This document shows positions 25,530-34,560 of a DNA stretch of 64,000 nucleotides, one piece after another; the stretch's first letter is position 1; every line of letters starts with the position of its first letter. Where the stretch lies: the NCBI GenBank assembly GCA_022360655.1, contig JAKSCK010000050.1, positions 1 to 64,000 on the forward strand, read 5' to 3'. The translations under genes were made by a program, and so were the position numbers. Source of the DNA: Spirochaetales bacterium (GTDB taxonomy: Bacteria; Spirochaetota; Spirochaetia; DSM-2461). Under the pieces are notes generated by a model. The model was given only the letters and a program-made list of their open reading frames with translations, made no database searches and was not told the origin of the DNA.

Positions 25530-26750
25530 ATGAATGAACTTCCTCTGTACTGGACAAAGCCCAACCTCACCCATTGTGAATGCCAACTGTTGAGTGATGA
25601 GTATGTGGAACATGAGGGACAGCCTTATCGCCGCATCCTTTTAGATATGGACCCTTTTTTTCCTGGGGGAGGAGGTCAGATTCCCGATGAGGGTTGGGTG
25701 AATCATCGTGAGGCCTGGCCAGATGAACAGACTCCCCGCCAAATATGGGTAAAGGGGGAAGCTCCTTTAGAAGCTTCAGACAGCACAGTACACTGGGAAG
25801 TGAATGCGACACGACGCTGGAAATCCCGGCAGCGTCACACCGCTCAACACATGCTTTCTGCGGCACTTGCAAAGGAAAATCGCACCACCCGTTCTGTGGG
25901 CATGGAGAATGATGTTTTTTCCATTGAAACAGAAGGGGATGATGTCACAGAAGAATTGGCCTCCCGCCTGATTCTTGTTTTTCAACAATGGGTACGAGAG
26001 CAGCATCCCATCAAGGCAAGCAAGCTCCCCCCCCATCAAGTGGGAGAATTGCGTCGTCCTTTGAGTCAAAAGTCCCTAAAGAACAACCATGTTCGCATCA
26101 TTGATATTCAGGGAATTGACCGTGTGGGTTGTGGCGGTATTCATCTCAACCACACCGGAGAAGCCGGAGTTCTTCTTTTTCTGGGAACAGAGAAAATTCG
26201 TGGACGATGCCGGAGCCGATGGATGGTGGGAATGGCGGCAGAGGAACGCTGTCAAACACTCAACAACCAATCTCGAGCCATTGGCACCCTTCTGTCCCAG
26301 CCACCAGAAAACCTCTTGAATCGCATCCAGGAGCTTTTAGAAGAGAGAAAAAAACTTAACTTTGCTGCAAAGGAATCCTCACGCCTTGCGGGAAGGCTCC
26401 AAGCCTCCCTCCTTCTTTCATCACTTCATACGCAACCCATAGCGTCGATCCAGGGTGGAATAATGGCCCTGGACTCCGCAATGGAACAATTACTCCATTC
26501 CCAACTCCCACTTATCATCCTCCTTGGTGAGCAAGATGCCCATGGATTCCTGCCCTGGGTGATGCATTGCCAAGACTCGGGGGTGTATCAGGATTTTCGT
26601 CAAAACTGGCTTCTTTTGAATCAAGGTGTTGGTGGAGGAAAACCGCCTCGATATCAGGGAAGAATTCGGGGAGAGCCTGTAAAACTTCTCCAAAAACTCC
26701 AAGATTGGTGGAAAAGATACTCGGATGTCCCCTCATCACCTCTCTTCTGA
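25530..26750 (+). CDS. alanyl-tRNA editing protein, AlaX-L type with DHHA1 domain
   Basis: Free-standing relative of the AlaRS editing domain that hydrolyses Ser- or Gly-tRNA(Ala). From ATG 25530 it has 406 residues. The zinc/catalytic site is complete: HTAQH at 103-107 and C201 plus H205 in VGCGGIHLNH. The N-terminal FFPGGGGQIPDEG strand also matches. The C-terminal third, with a helical linker and GVGGGKPPRYQGR, is a DHHA1-like oligomerisation/RNA-binding domain. An unusual feature is that it is a single gene divergent from the flagellar operon. AlaRS itself is excluded by size and absence of the aminoacylation domain. Confidence 0.88.
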   Translation: MNELPLYWTKPNLTHCECQLLSDEYVEHEGQPYRRILLDMDPFFPGGGGQIPDEGWVNHREAWPDEQTPRQIWVKGEAPLEASDSTVHWEVNATRRWKSRQRHTAQHMLSAALAKENRTTRSVGMENDVFSIETEGDDVTEELASRLILVFQQWVREQHPIKASKLPPHQVGELRRPLSQKSLKNNHVRIIDIQGIDRVGCGGIHLNHTGEAGVLLFLGTEKIRGRCRSRWMVGMAAEERCQTLNNQSRAIGTLLSQPPENLLNRIQELLEERKKLNFAAKESSRLAGRLQASLLLSSLHTQPIASIQGGIMALDSAMEQLLHSQLPLIILLGEQDAHGFLPWVMHCQDSGVYQDFRQNWLLLNQGVGGGKPPRYQGRIRGEPVKLLQKLQDWWKRYSDVPSSPLF

Positions 26751-26990
26751 ACATGAGGCAAACTATACTAAAAAAAATCTCTTTTTTGAGAGTGATGACT
26801 TTTGTGATTCATGGCTTCTTGCAAAATCCTTTTGGCTTTCTGTTTGTGGTTTGAGTGGGAAAGATTCATCGGACATCAATGCTAAGTTTAACCATGGATG
26901 ATTTATGATTGAGTCACAAACCAGAGGGTCAACTGATCACCATCCGAAAAGGATTTGACTGGTTTATAGAGAAGAAAAGAACACGATCGT

Positions 26991-27019
26991 TTGTCATCAA
27001 ATTTGATTTGCTCAATAAA
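26991..27019 (+). promoter_or_regulatory. promoter of the adenylate cyclase gene
   Basis: TTGTCA, 17-bp spacer, AATAAA; the start site should lie near 27026, just before GGAGG and ATG 27048. The rest of 26751-26990 holds only a weak CTCT/GAGAG hairpin with T-rich loop after the AlaX gene. Confidence 0.5.
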
Positions 27020-27047
27020 GGCAAAAGCTGTTTTTGGAGGATATTGA

Positions 27048-29804
27048 ATGAACAAGTTGTGGCCTCCTTTGGTTGCCGCCCTCGTGGGAACCCTACTCTT
27101 TGTTGGTTTTATGGCCATGGATTCCTATCGCACCTTGGATAGTCGCCTTTATGACTTGATGCTCCGGCTCAAACCCGCCATAGAAGAAGATGAGAGTATT
27201 CTGCTATTGGAGGTGGATGATCGCACCATCAGTGAAGTCAACATGTATCCAATTGGACGAGATATTTTTGCCGATGGCCTGGTCCTCTTAGCGGAATTTG
27301 AACCGGCATGGACCATGCTCGATGTGGAGTTTGTCGACAGAAGTCCTTCTGGAATCAATCTTGATTATTTGGAAAATACCATTCCCCGGGCCATTGATTC
27401 ATCAATAGCAGATTTGATGGACTACAACCAACAGCTCTTAGAAGGCGTTCTCCAGGGATCCATCGCCAGCGATGAGGCCAGAAACTATGGAGAACAACTC
27501 CAATTGTTAGCCAATGATGAGTCGCAACATCTCCAAGATGTGGTGAATGGAGTGGCTCGGGACAAAGACGAATATCTTGCCCAAGCCATTGCCTACCTTG
27601 GCCATGTGACGGCCACCCTCAATATGACGGATGCCATGGATGCCACAGTCTCTCCTGAATTGCGCCAATTTGTGGCCCAAAATCGCAGCATCAATGAATC
27701 CCTTCAATTTCAAGAAAACCCCTTTCCCAATGCTTTGGACATCCTCCCCTCCATTGCACCCATCACAGAAGCCGCGTCATGGTCTGGATTTCCCCGAATG
27801 CATATCGACCCCGATGGGGTGAGACGCAGAGTGGACATGGTGTACAGCCATGAAGGTAACTTCTATACCCATATGGGCTTTGGCACCTGGTGGGTTCGTC
27901 AGGGACAGCCTCCCATTGAGATTCGTCAAAGGAAATTAAAAGTAGGGGATTTAACCATTCCTCTGGATGATGAGGGCAAAATGCTCATCAACTGGCCAAA
28001 GCGCCTTTTCAATGGACAACCCCTTGGTCGACGTGGAAAGAACTTCACCCCTGAATCCGTCACACATCGTCTTTCCTTTTCCACGCTCTACCACCACAAA
28101 CTTCTCTTAGAAGATTTAGAAGCTTTTGTGATGGAAGCCGAAAGCTATGGCATTGGCAGTGCAGCAATGGGTATAACTGAGCAATCACTGAGTAGCATGG
28201 CGGCCTCCATTCAAAGTCAAAGAGAAGCGATGCTAAGAGAAGGTGACGGGAGTCAAGCAGCCCTACTCGGCTCCCAAACCCATGTGTATCTTGAGGAAGC
28301 CCAAAGCTACTTCTCGAGCGATATCCCCCTCCTTCTTGAAGCCGATATCAATGCCCTTCTGCAGCAAGAGCTTTCCCCTGAAGATCGTGAGTATTATCAA
28401 TTCTTGGCTCAACGCATCCCAGAACTCTTTTCCATAGCAGCTAATATTGCCCAAGATGCTCTCACCATACGTGAAGAACTGACACGGCGTCTGAAGGATT
28501 CCACCATTGTTGTGGGTTACACAGGAACCAGCACAACCGATTATGGGGCTAATCCCTTTGAAGAAAAATACATGAATATGGGTATCTATGGTGCGGTGTA
28601 TAATGCCTTGGAACAGGGCGATTTCATCACGCCACTCCCTCTTTGGTTGGTGGGGATTGGAACCCTTTTTCTCAGCATTTTGATGGCCCTTCTCTCCCGC
28701 CTCTATGCAAACCGTTCAGGGATCAACTCTCTCATTACACTCGCTGGATTTTTCATTTTTTTGTCCCTTCCTGTTCTTCTCTTCATCGCAACAGGAATTT
28801 ACTTGGCTCCCCTCCCCCTTCTCTTGGCCCTTCTCACCGTCACTATCACAGCCCAAACAGAAAACTACATGGGAGCCTCCCGGGAACGCAGTTTCATCCA
28901 AGGTGCCTTTGGTCAAATCATTTCTCCTGAGGTGGTGAAACAAATCCAAGCCAACCCTGATCGACTCAACATTAGTGGAGAAACACGAAAGATCACCGCC
29001 ATGTTCACTGATATTGAGAAGTTTTCCACCATATCGGAACATCTTGGCTCCTCGGGTCAGCTTTTTGATTTCTTAAAACGCTACCTCACCCCCATGAGCG
29101 ATATTGTCTTGGATGAACTCGGCACCATTGATAAGTATGAAGGGGATGCCATCATTGCCTTCTGGAATGCCCCCACGGATCAAGAAGATCACGCTCTTCG
29201 AGCCTGTCGGGCCGCACTCCGTATGATGCTTTTTGAGGATAAAATTAATCAAGAGCTCATTAAGGAAGGCGTGCTGGATGAAGATTTGCTCCAGCGGCTT
29301 CCTCATCGAGGATTGTACACAAGAGTGGGATTGAACACAGGATTCAACAACGTCGGATTCATCGGAACCGATCGTCGGAAAGACTACACGGCCCTGGGTG
29401 ATGAGATGAACTTGGCGGCTCGACTTGAGGGTGTGAATAAGATCTATGGCACACGCATCATCATCAGCGGAGCGACGGAGAGAATCATTCATGGCGAGTT
29501 CATCACACGTCAATTGGATCAGGTTCGCGTGGTAGGAAAGGAAAATCCTGTTTCCATCTATGAACTCACCTGTTTCCGAGAGGATTTTTCTGATAGCCAT
29601 AGACAGAGCTTCCGTGTCTTTCATGAAGCGCGAAGTTATTTTTTAAACCAGCAATGGGATGAAGCAGAAAAAAGATTCCAATCTGTGCTGTCCACGCTCC
29701 CTGGAGATGGACCTTCTCGCGTGTTTGTGGAGCGTTGTAAAAAGTACAAAAAGTCTCCTCCACCAAAGAATTGGGATGGTGTGTACCGCATGGAAACAAA
29801 ATAG
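27048..29804 (+). CDS. CHASE2-domain class III adenylate cyclase
   Basis: A 918-residue membrane sensor. After a signal-anchor helix (about 7-26) comes a ~490-residue extracytoplasmic CHASE2 region with the typical start DSRLYDLMLRLKP and LLLEVDDRTISE. This is longer than usual because of helical insertions. Three membrane helices follow near 527-600. The cyclase domain begins about residue 643. Metal-binding Asp residues are in FTDIEKFS (653 region) and YEGDA, and NLAARLEG holds the transition-state Asn and Arg. The Lys of DKYEGD and the Asp of KDYTALGD are the adenine-selecting residues, so cAMP is the likely product. The C-terminus carries one TPR-like repeat. GGAGG precedes the ATG. Confidence 0.9.
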   Translation: MNKLWPPLVAALVGTLLFVGFMAMDSYRTLDSRLYDLMLRLKPAIEEDESILLLEVDDRTISEVNMYPIGRDIFADGLVLLAEFEPAWTMLDVEFVDRSPSGINLDYLENTIPRAIDSSIADLMDYNQQLLEGVLQGSIASDEARNYGEQLQLLANDESQHLQDVVNGVARDKDEYLAQAIAYLGHVTATLNMTDAMDATVSPELRQFVAQNRSINESLQFQENPFPNALDILPSIAPITEAASWSGFPRMHIDPDGVRRRVDMVYSHEGNFYTHMGFGTWWVRQGQPPIEIRQRKLKVGDLTIPLDDEGKMLINWPKRLFNGQPLGRRGKNFTPESVTHRLSFSTLYHHKLLLEDLEAFVMEAESYGIGSAAMGITEQSLSSMAASIQSQREAMLREGDGSQAALLGSQTHVYLEEAQSYFSSDIPLLLEADINALLQQELSPEDREYYQFLAQRIPELFSIAANIAQDALTIREELTRRLKDSTIVVGYTGTSTTDYGANPFEEKYMNMGIYGAVYNALEQGDFITPLPLWLVGIGTLFLSILMALLSRLYANRSGINSLITLAGFFIFLSLPVLLFIATGIYLAPLPLLLALLTVTITAQTENYMGASRERSFIQGAFGQIISPEVVKQIQANPDRLNISGETRKITAMFTDIEKFSTISEHLGSSGQLFDFLKRYLTPMSDIVLDELGTIDKYEGDAIIAFWNAPTDQEDHALRACRAALRMMLFEDKINQELIKEGVLDEDLLQRLPHRGLYTRVGLNTGFNNVGFIGTDRRKDYTALGDEMNLAARLEGVNKIYGTRIIISGATERIIHGEFITRQLDQVRVVGKENPVSIYELTCFREDFSDSHRQSFRVFHEARSYFLNQQWDEAEKRFQSVLSTLPGDGPSRVFVERCKKYKKSPPPKNWDGVYRMETK

Positions 29805-29866
29805 AACTCAAAGGAAAGCAATCTGCACCAACCGGACAGAGGGGCCTCCTCCTGGTTCCCTCTGTC

Positions 29867-29896
29867 TTGTCCTCATCACAACTCCCACCGTATTCT
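29867..29896 (+). promoter_or_regulatory. promoter of the ferritin-like/VIT gene (leaderless type)
   Basis: TTGTCC, 18-bp spacer, TATTCT at 29891-29896. ATG 29903 is 6 nt after the -10, the expected start position. Confidence 0.6.
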
Positions 29897-29902
29897 AGCA
29901 GC

Positions 29903-30769
29903 ATGGATTCAATGGATAAGAGAGTGTTTGAGCAGTTTCAAAAAGACGAGGCGACGGCCATTGTGATTTATGGACGCTTGGCCCAGATTGTGAAAGATGA
30001 AAAAAATTCCCAGTTGCTGGAACGGATTGCCTCTGATGAAAAACGGCATTACAAGGCTTTAGAAGCCCAAACCGGTCTCAAGGTGAAACCGCGACGCCTT
30101 TTTGCCGCTTTTGTGGTGCTCATGGCACGTCTTCTCGGACTCACCTTTGCGCTCAAGCTTCTGGAACGTGGAGAAATTTCTGCCCAGGAATCCTACCGGA
30201 AAGTTCTGGAATCCCATCCTCCCATTCGTAGCATCTTAGAAGATGAAGAACGCCATGAAGATGAACTTCTTGGAATGATAGAAGAAGAACGATTGGAATA
30301 TGTGGGTTCCATGGTATTGGGGCTCAATGATGCCTTAGTGGAACTCACTGGCGCTCTAGCTGGGCTGACCTTTGCCTTTCGCAATACCGAATTGATTGCG
30401 CTTTCAGGTCTGATTACAGGTATTGCGGCCTCTCTTTCCATGGCCTCATCCGAATATCTTTCTCATAGAGCCGATGACCAAGGAGGACGTGCCCTGAAAG
30501 CCTCCATCTATACAGGCATTGCCTACATCATTACCGTGGCACTATTGGTTCTTCCCTATCTCATTCTTACCAGCTATGTGTGGGCCTTGGTGATGACCAT
30601 GGCCACGGCCATCGTGATCATTCTGGCCTTCAATTTTTATATCTCGGTGACCAAAGACCTTTCTTTTAAGAAGCACTTCTTTGAAATGGCCTTCCTCAGT
30701 CTTGGAGTGGCTGCTCTGTCCTTTGGAATTGGCTTTGTGGTTCGTGCTGTTCTGGGTGTCGAAGTCTAA
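29903..30769 (+). CDS. ferritin-like domain fused to VIT1/CCC1-type transporter (MbfA-like)
   Basis: A 288-residue protein in two parts. Residues 1-135 are a rubrerythrin/ferritin-like four-helix domain with diiron ligands in DEATAIVIYGRLA, DEKRH, AQESYRKV and DEERHEDEL. Residues ~140-288 are a VIT1/CCC1-family membrane domain, starting GLNDALVELTGALAGL, with GLITGIAASLSMASSEYLS and three further helices. MbfA-type proteins export iron/manganese and protect against peroxide; that role is inferred. The start is ATG 29903, without Shine-Dalgarno. An upstream in-frame extension is not believable. Confidence 0.88.
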   Translation: MDSMDKRVFEQFQKDEATAIVIYGRLAQIVKDEKNSQLLERIASDEKRHYKALEAQTGLKVKPRRLFAAFVVLMARLLGLTFALKLLERGEISAQESYRKVLESHPPIRSILEDEERHEDELLGMIEEERLEYVGSMVLGLNDALVELTGALAGLTFAFRNTELIALSGLITGIAASLSMASSEYLSHRADDQGGRALKASIYTGIAYIITVALLVLPYLILTSYVWALVMTMATAIVIILAFNFYISVTKDLSFKKHFFEMAFLSLGVAALSFGIGFVVRAVLGVEV

Positions 30770-30779
30770 AACCATAAAC

Positions 30780-30809
30780 ACCCCGGCCCCTGCTTTGGGG
30801 GGACGGGGT
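30780..30809. terminator. intergenic hairpin between convergent genes
   Basis: ACCCCG/CGGGGT outer stem with CCCC/GGGG inner stem, between the stop at 30769 (plus) and the stop at 30823 (minus). It could terminate both transcripts; the T tracts are modest. Confidence 0.5.
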
Positions 30810-30822
30810 CGGTTTGAGGATT

Positions 30823-32169
30823 CTAGAGCTCCACAACCTGAGAGGTCATACGCGCACGATGGGCCGCAAAGGCCAAGAAATGACTGGTGGCAGAATCTGC
30901 CGCACTTGTTTTTCCTGGTTCCCCCTGAAGAACATCCACAAATTCTTCCATGATGCGTTCATCTCCCTCGCGGTGACCAGTTGAACGGGTATTGAGAGGG
31001 AAATGGGTCACCGAACCATCCAAATGTTGGTGCAATTCTAGTCGCGGTTTACTGCCAAAGGTTCCCCGCAATGAACCTTTTTCTCCATCAATGCGGAATG
31101 TCCGTTCCTCTCGGTGAGAATGGGCATTGAGACGTAAAATGGCCGTGGTTCCTTCCTCAAATTCGATGATGGTGTCTTGATGATCAGGTTGATCATTATC
31201 ACAGTGATACACACAGCGGCCATAGGGACCTGTTTTTAAAGCCTCTAAAATCCCCTCTTCTGTAAGGTTTTCCGTCAAAACATTGGTGGGCCATTCCGTC
31301 CATGGATAGTAGGATTTAAACAGTGGAAGCTTTGAGGCCAAACGAGGATGACGGAGCATGAACCGAATGCCCATTTTGGTCACAAAATCTCCTGAATCCA
31401 CCAAACACTGTTTCACCCAACGTCCATCCAAATAGGTTCGTTTTGCCTCGTAAAGACAGGTTTCTGCTGCGGGACAGCCATCTAAACATCGTTGCGGTGC
31501 CCCTTTTGGGGCTCGACTTGACTGGAATTGGCTTATGGAACCCATGGAACTCACACGGCGTGGTTTTTGTCCAATCCACCAAACCAAAAGATCTAAATCA
31601 TGACAGGTTTTGGCCAAAACAATGGGGGATGAGGCCTCACTATTGGACCAATGCCCCCGCACAAAGGAATGGGCCATATGGGCATAGGTGACATTTTCTG
31701 AGTGAAAAACACTGGTGAGTTTGCCTAAACGCCCAGAGTCAATGATGTCCTTTACTTTCCGGAGCATTTCGACATAGCGAAGCACATGACAAATATTGAG
31801 ACTTTTTTGAGTTTCCTGGCTCACTTGCACCAGACGTTCACAATCCTCAGGAGTCAGAGCCATGGGTTTTTCAAGAAGCACATGATATCCAGCTTTCATG
31901 GCGGAAACCGCTGGCTCCACATGCATGATATCTTGTGTGGCAATCACCACTCCATCCGCCGCTATTGGTTTTTGAAAAAAATCCTTCCAATGCGTAAAGA
32001 GCACCTCTTGGGACAAACCATGCGCCTTTGCAGCATTCTGTAAACGGTCAGGATTCGGTTCGGCTACAGCCACAACTTTCAGTCTTTCTGGATGCTTCAG
32101 GGCATACCGGGCATAAGTGCGTCCCCGCCCTCCATAACCAAGAATCGCAATGGTGAGTCTTTGGTTCAT
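30823..32169 (-). CDS. Gfo/Idh/MocA-family NAD(P)-dependent oxidoreductase
   Basis: From ATG 32169 with GAGGAGG upstream, 448 residues. The N-terminal Rossmann fold has ILGYGGRGRTYARY and VVAVAEPNPDR. LLEKPMALTPEDCERL holds the family EKP catalytic motif. The C-terminal half has the typical beta-sheet domain, with a cysteine-rich insertion around residues 225-260 (CLDGCPAAETC). Such enzymes act on sugars, inositols or their derivatives; the substrate cannot be read here. The gene is divergent from an AraC regulator, which probably controls it. Confidence 0.88.
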   Translation of the reverse strand: MNQRLTIAILGYGGRGRTYARYALKHPERLKVVAVAEPNPDRLQNAAKAHGLSQEVLFTHWKDFFQKPIAADGVVIATQDIMHVEPAVSAMKAGYHVLLEKPMALTPEDCERLVQVSQETQKSLNICHVLRYVEMLRKVKDIIDSGRLGKLTSVFHSENVTYAHMAHSFVRGHWSNSEASSPIVLAKTCHDLDLLVWWIGQKPRRVSSMGSISQFQSSRAPKGAPQRCLDGCPAAETCLYEAKRTYLDGRWVKQCLVDSGDFVTKMGIRFMLRHPRLASKLPLFKSYYPWTEWPTNVLTENLTEEGILEALKTGPYGRCVYHCDNDQPDHQDTIIEFEEGTTAILRLNAHSHREERTFRIDGEKGSLRGTFGSKPRLELHQHLDGSVTHFPLNTRSTGHREGDERIMEEFVDVLQGEPGKTSAADSATSHFLAFAAHRARMTSQVVEL

Positions 32170-32249
32170 ACTCTTCCTCCTCTGTCCCATTCCTTCTGAT
32201 GGATGAACTTCATTATGCCGGGGGAAAAGATGAGAAAATGATCATTTTC

Positions 32250-32278
32250 TTGCGTTTCATACTCAATTCGTGTACAAA
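32250..32278 (+). promoter_or_regulatory. promoter of the AraC regulator gene (leaderless type)
   Basis: TTGCGT, 17-bp spacer, TACAAA at 32273-32278, ending 5 nt before ATG 32284. It lies within the 114-bp divergent region shared with the oxidoreductase. Confidence 0.5.
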
Positions 32279-32283
32279 TCCTC

Positions 32284-33168
32284 ATGGATTTTCAGGAAGA
32301 ACTCACCGCTCTGGAACCCTTGATGAATCATTTCCCCGAGGTTCCAGGGAATTATTTTCACGGCTTGTGCCCAGAGGCATCCCAGCTTCCCCAAGATATT
32401 GTGTTCTTCCTCCGCACCCGTGGAGAAAATTTAGGACCGGGAAATCCCATCATTCATGACCGATACAATCTGCTTCTCAACCTAGAAGGTTCGGCTCATA
32501 TTTCTCTGGACCAACAAGAGCTGCATTTTCAACCAGGCCAGGCCCTATTGATGTTTCCCTGCCAGCTCCAAATTCATGAATTTGTCTCTCCCCTCAAATG
32601 GGGAATCACAGGATTCTCCTTGATGGATGGAGGGGGCTTGGAATCCCTTCGGTCTCGTCCCATCATCCCCACACTGCGTGCCCTGAGAGCATTCCGTTTT
32701 GCTCTGGAACATTACCGCCTCTGGCGCCATGGATCAAAAGAGATTCATCACCGAAATTTGATGGGCACCTATCTTTTTGCACTCCTCCATGAATTGGCCC
32801 TTCCCTTGGAACCAGAGCCTGTGACTCTAACCCATCCTCCCCATCATGATGGGAGCCACAAAGCGTTTCTCCGAAATCTTTCCAATGCCATTCCGGCCCT
32901 TGGGTGGACCGTCGGTGTTGAAGAATTGGCCGCCCAACTCAACCTCTCTCCTAGCGGATTGCATCGCCGTACCATGAAACTCTTAGGCCAGTCTCCAGGT
33001 CAGTACATATTGAAACAGCGAATGAAATTTGCTCGTCAACTTCTTGAAGAAAGCGGACTCAATGTGGGACAAGTGGCTTTAGCCTGTGAATATGCCACAC
33101 CAGGAGCTTTTGTCCGCGCCTTTAAAGCCCATCATCAATGCACTCCAGGGGCCTATAGACGTCGGTAG
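32284..33168 (+). CDS. AraC/XylS-family transcriptional regulator
   Basis: 294 residues. The N-terminal half is a cupin-like ligand domain with an AraC_binding pattern (LNLEGSAHISLDQQELHF). The C-terminal ~100 residues are the double helix-turn-helix: VEELAAQLNLSPSGLHRRTMKLLGQSPGQYI and NVGQVALACEYATPGAFVRAFKAHHQCTPGAYR, quoted here only as landmarks of the two HTH units. It most likely senses a sugar-type ligand and regulates the divergent oxidoreductase gene. No Shine-Dalgarno is visible before ATG 32284. Confidence 0.92.
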   Translation: MDFQEELTALEPLMNHFPEVPGNYFHGLCPEASQLPQDIVFFLRTRGENLGPGNPIIHDRYNLLLNLEGSAHISLDQQELHFQPGQALLMFPCQLQIHEFVSPLKWGITGFSLMDGGGLESLRSRPIIPTLRALRAFRFALEHYRLWRHGSKEIHHRNLMGTYLFALLHELALPLEPEPVTLTHPPHHDGSHKAFLRNLSNAIPALGWTVGVEELAAQLNLSPSGLHRRTMKLLGQSPGQYILKQRMKFARQLLEESGLNVGQVALACEYATPGAFVRAFKAHHQCTPGAYRRR

Positions 33169-33227
33169 AATGAAAAGATTCACCCTCATTCCTGCTGAAA
33201 TGAGGGTGAAGAAAGACCAGGGAATCC

Positions 33228-34187
33228 TCAGCCAGAGAGGGAAAGCTGTCCGCAACAACGGTCCCAAATTTCTGCTGCCGCGGCATAGGTGAGTCCCTCA
33301 CTGGCCTCAAAAAGATTTTCTTCTTGCTCTCCCTGTGGGGTATGCACCTGAATCAAGGGTTGCGAAATGGCCCGCATCATTTCTTGTCGACTATGCCCAC
33401 GAGCCAACATATAGGCTCCAAAGGACACACAACCTTCATGATCCTCCCCTCCCTCTGGATGGGAGGTGATACAGCCACCCTGAGCGTCTTTTCCCCAAAG
33501 AAAATCCATACCATCAAGGAGCTGTTCCCAAGGACTTTTGGAATGGTGCAAAACCCGACTCACGGGAGCATCCGAATCCAGGATACCTGCCTCAACAAGA
33601 TGCACAGAAAGCTCACTCATCAAATCACGAAATTCATCCCAATCCATGGACACTCGAAAAACCATAACGGCAATGTCTGTTTGGCTTGTGTTTTTTTGCA
33701 GAATGGCAGGAATGTCGTAATTCACAATCCATTCATCCCCATAGCGTTTCACATTCTGTCCCAAGGTCACCAGCATATCGCTTTCATCCACACGATAAGC
33801 AAATAAATCCTCCTCGGAAAAATCCCCACGCTGAACAAAATCAAAGGCACCAAGAACACGTTGGGCCTCAAAAGAGCAGCCAAAATGTTTGGTAAAATCA
33901 TGCCGCATCCGAGCCGTAAACAGAGCTCCACCCCTCCGGGCAAAGGAAATTTTTAACCGATAATGGTTTTCTAGCAACCCAGACGAACGAATAAAATCCC
34001 CTGGATAATTTGCCATATACACCAGTTTCACCCCTTCAGACCATTGGGGACGCGATAGAATGGTTTTCATCATGACACTTTCTGTCACAACCCCATTGGT
34101 TTCTGGTCTGAGGTAAACAAAAACATCACAACTTTTTCCCGAAGCATCAGGACCTGCATAGGGAATGAGTAAGGTTGGTTCTCTCAT
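33228..34187 (-). CDS. unrecognised 319-residue protein
   Basis: I do not recognise this family. The protein is soluble-looking, without signal peptide or membrane helix. It starts MREPTLLIPYAGPDASGKS, which is not a Walker A. It contains LKISFARRGGALFTARMRHDFTKHFG and FDFVQRGDFSEEDL in the middle and a Cys/His-containing stretch GGCITSHPEGGEDHEGC near residues 240-257. ATG 34187 lacks a ribosome site; TATGAT ends 8 nt upstream. It is divergent from the ABC exporter leader and convergent with the araC-type gene. It may be a lineage-specific protein. Confidence 0.75.
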   Translation of the reverse strand: MREPTLLIPYAGPDASGKSCDVFVYLRPETNGVVTESVMMKTILSRPQWSEGVKLVYMANYPGDFIRSSGLLENHYRLKISFARRGGALFTARMRHDFTKHFGCSFEAQRVLGAFDFVQRGDFSEEDLFAYRVDESDMLVTLGQNVKRYGDEWIVNYDIPAILQKNTSQTDIAVMVFRVSMDWDEFRDLMSELSVHLVEAGILDSDAPVSRVLHHSKSPWEQLLDGMDFLWGKDAQGGCITSHPEGGEDHEGCVSFGAYMLARGHSRQEMMRAISQPLIQVHTPQGEQEENLFEASEGLTYAAAAEIWDRCCGQLSLSG

Positions 34188-34195
34188 ATTTTTTT

Positions 34196-34223
34196 ATCAT
34201 ATGGTATTGACGGGGGAACGCAA
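34196..34223 (-). promoter_or_regulatory. promoter of the 319-residue protein gene (leaderless type)
   Basis: Minus strand TTGCGT at 34218-34223, 16-bp spacer, TATGAT at 34196-34201. It overlaps the divergent promoter of the exporter leader (34207-34235), so the two may compete. Confidence 0.55.
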
Positions 34224-34235
34224 GATAGCTAGTGT
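34207..34235 (+). promoter_or_regulatory. promoter of the ABC exporter leader
   Basis: TTGACG, 17-bp spacer, TAGTGT; start site near 34242. It resembles the promoter at 7307-7336, which also pairs TTGACC with TAGTGT. Confidence 0.6.
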
Positions 34236-34299
34236 TCACTCTACGGTCTGACCACCATTGGTCATGCCCATCATCCCTTTATCGACGGAGGATTCGTTC

Positions 34300-34398
34300 A
34301 TGTATCAGGAAATAATTCTAGCGAATGCAGTCGATCACCCCTATTCCATGGGAGTCGGGTTGATGGGGATGAATATGGCCAAAGGTCATTTGTTGTAA
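34300..34398 (+). CDS. 32-residue candidate leader peptide of the ABC exporter operon
   Basis: A short ORF starting MYQEIILANAVDHPYSMG and ending MAKGHLL. ACGGAGG lies 8 nt before ATG 34300, a better ribosome site than that of most large genes here. It is followed by ~135 nt without a gene and then a terminator-like hairpin before the exporter. The layout resembles Bacillus bmrB-bmrCD, where translation of a leader peptide sets readthrough into a heterodimeric drug exporter. The peptide itself has no recognised motif. Confidence 0.5.
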   Translation: MYQEIILANAVDHPYSMGVGLMGMNMAKGHLL

Positions 34399-34533
34399 AG
34401 CGGTCATTACCGGCCTCATAAGCAACAACAAACCATCCAACATCCCAATCACCTTCTCTCACACTGGGGTTCGCCTCTGCGTTGTTTCAATCCTGTGGAT
34501 TTGACGTGTCCATTTCCTGGGAAGAGAAGCAAC

Positions 34534-34560
34534 GCCCCCTCCTCAACGAGGGGGTCTTTT
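34534..34560 (+). terminator. terminator/attenuator in the ABC exporter leader
   Basis: 8-bp stem GCCCCCTC/GAGGGGGT with 6-nt loop followed by CTTTT. It sits 33 nt before the exporter ATG at 34593 and so could act as an attenuator. The region 34399-34533 contains no other gene. Confidence 0.6.

Noticed and set aside
26905-26935. CRP-like site ATGATTGAGTCACA before the adenylate cyclase gene
   Set aside because: Half-sites are spaced by 5 instead of 6 bp and one half is degenerate; not strong enough to claim.
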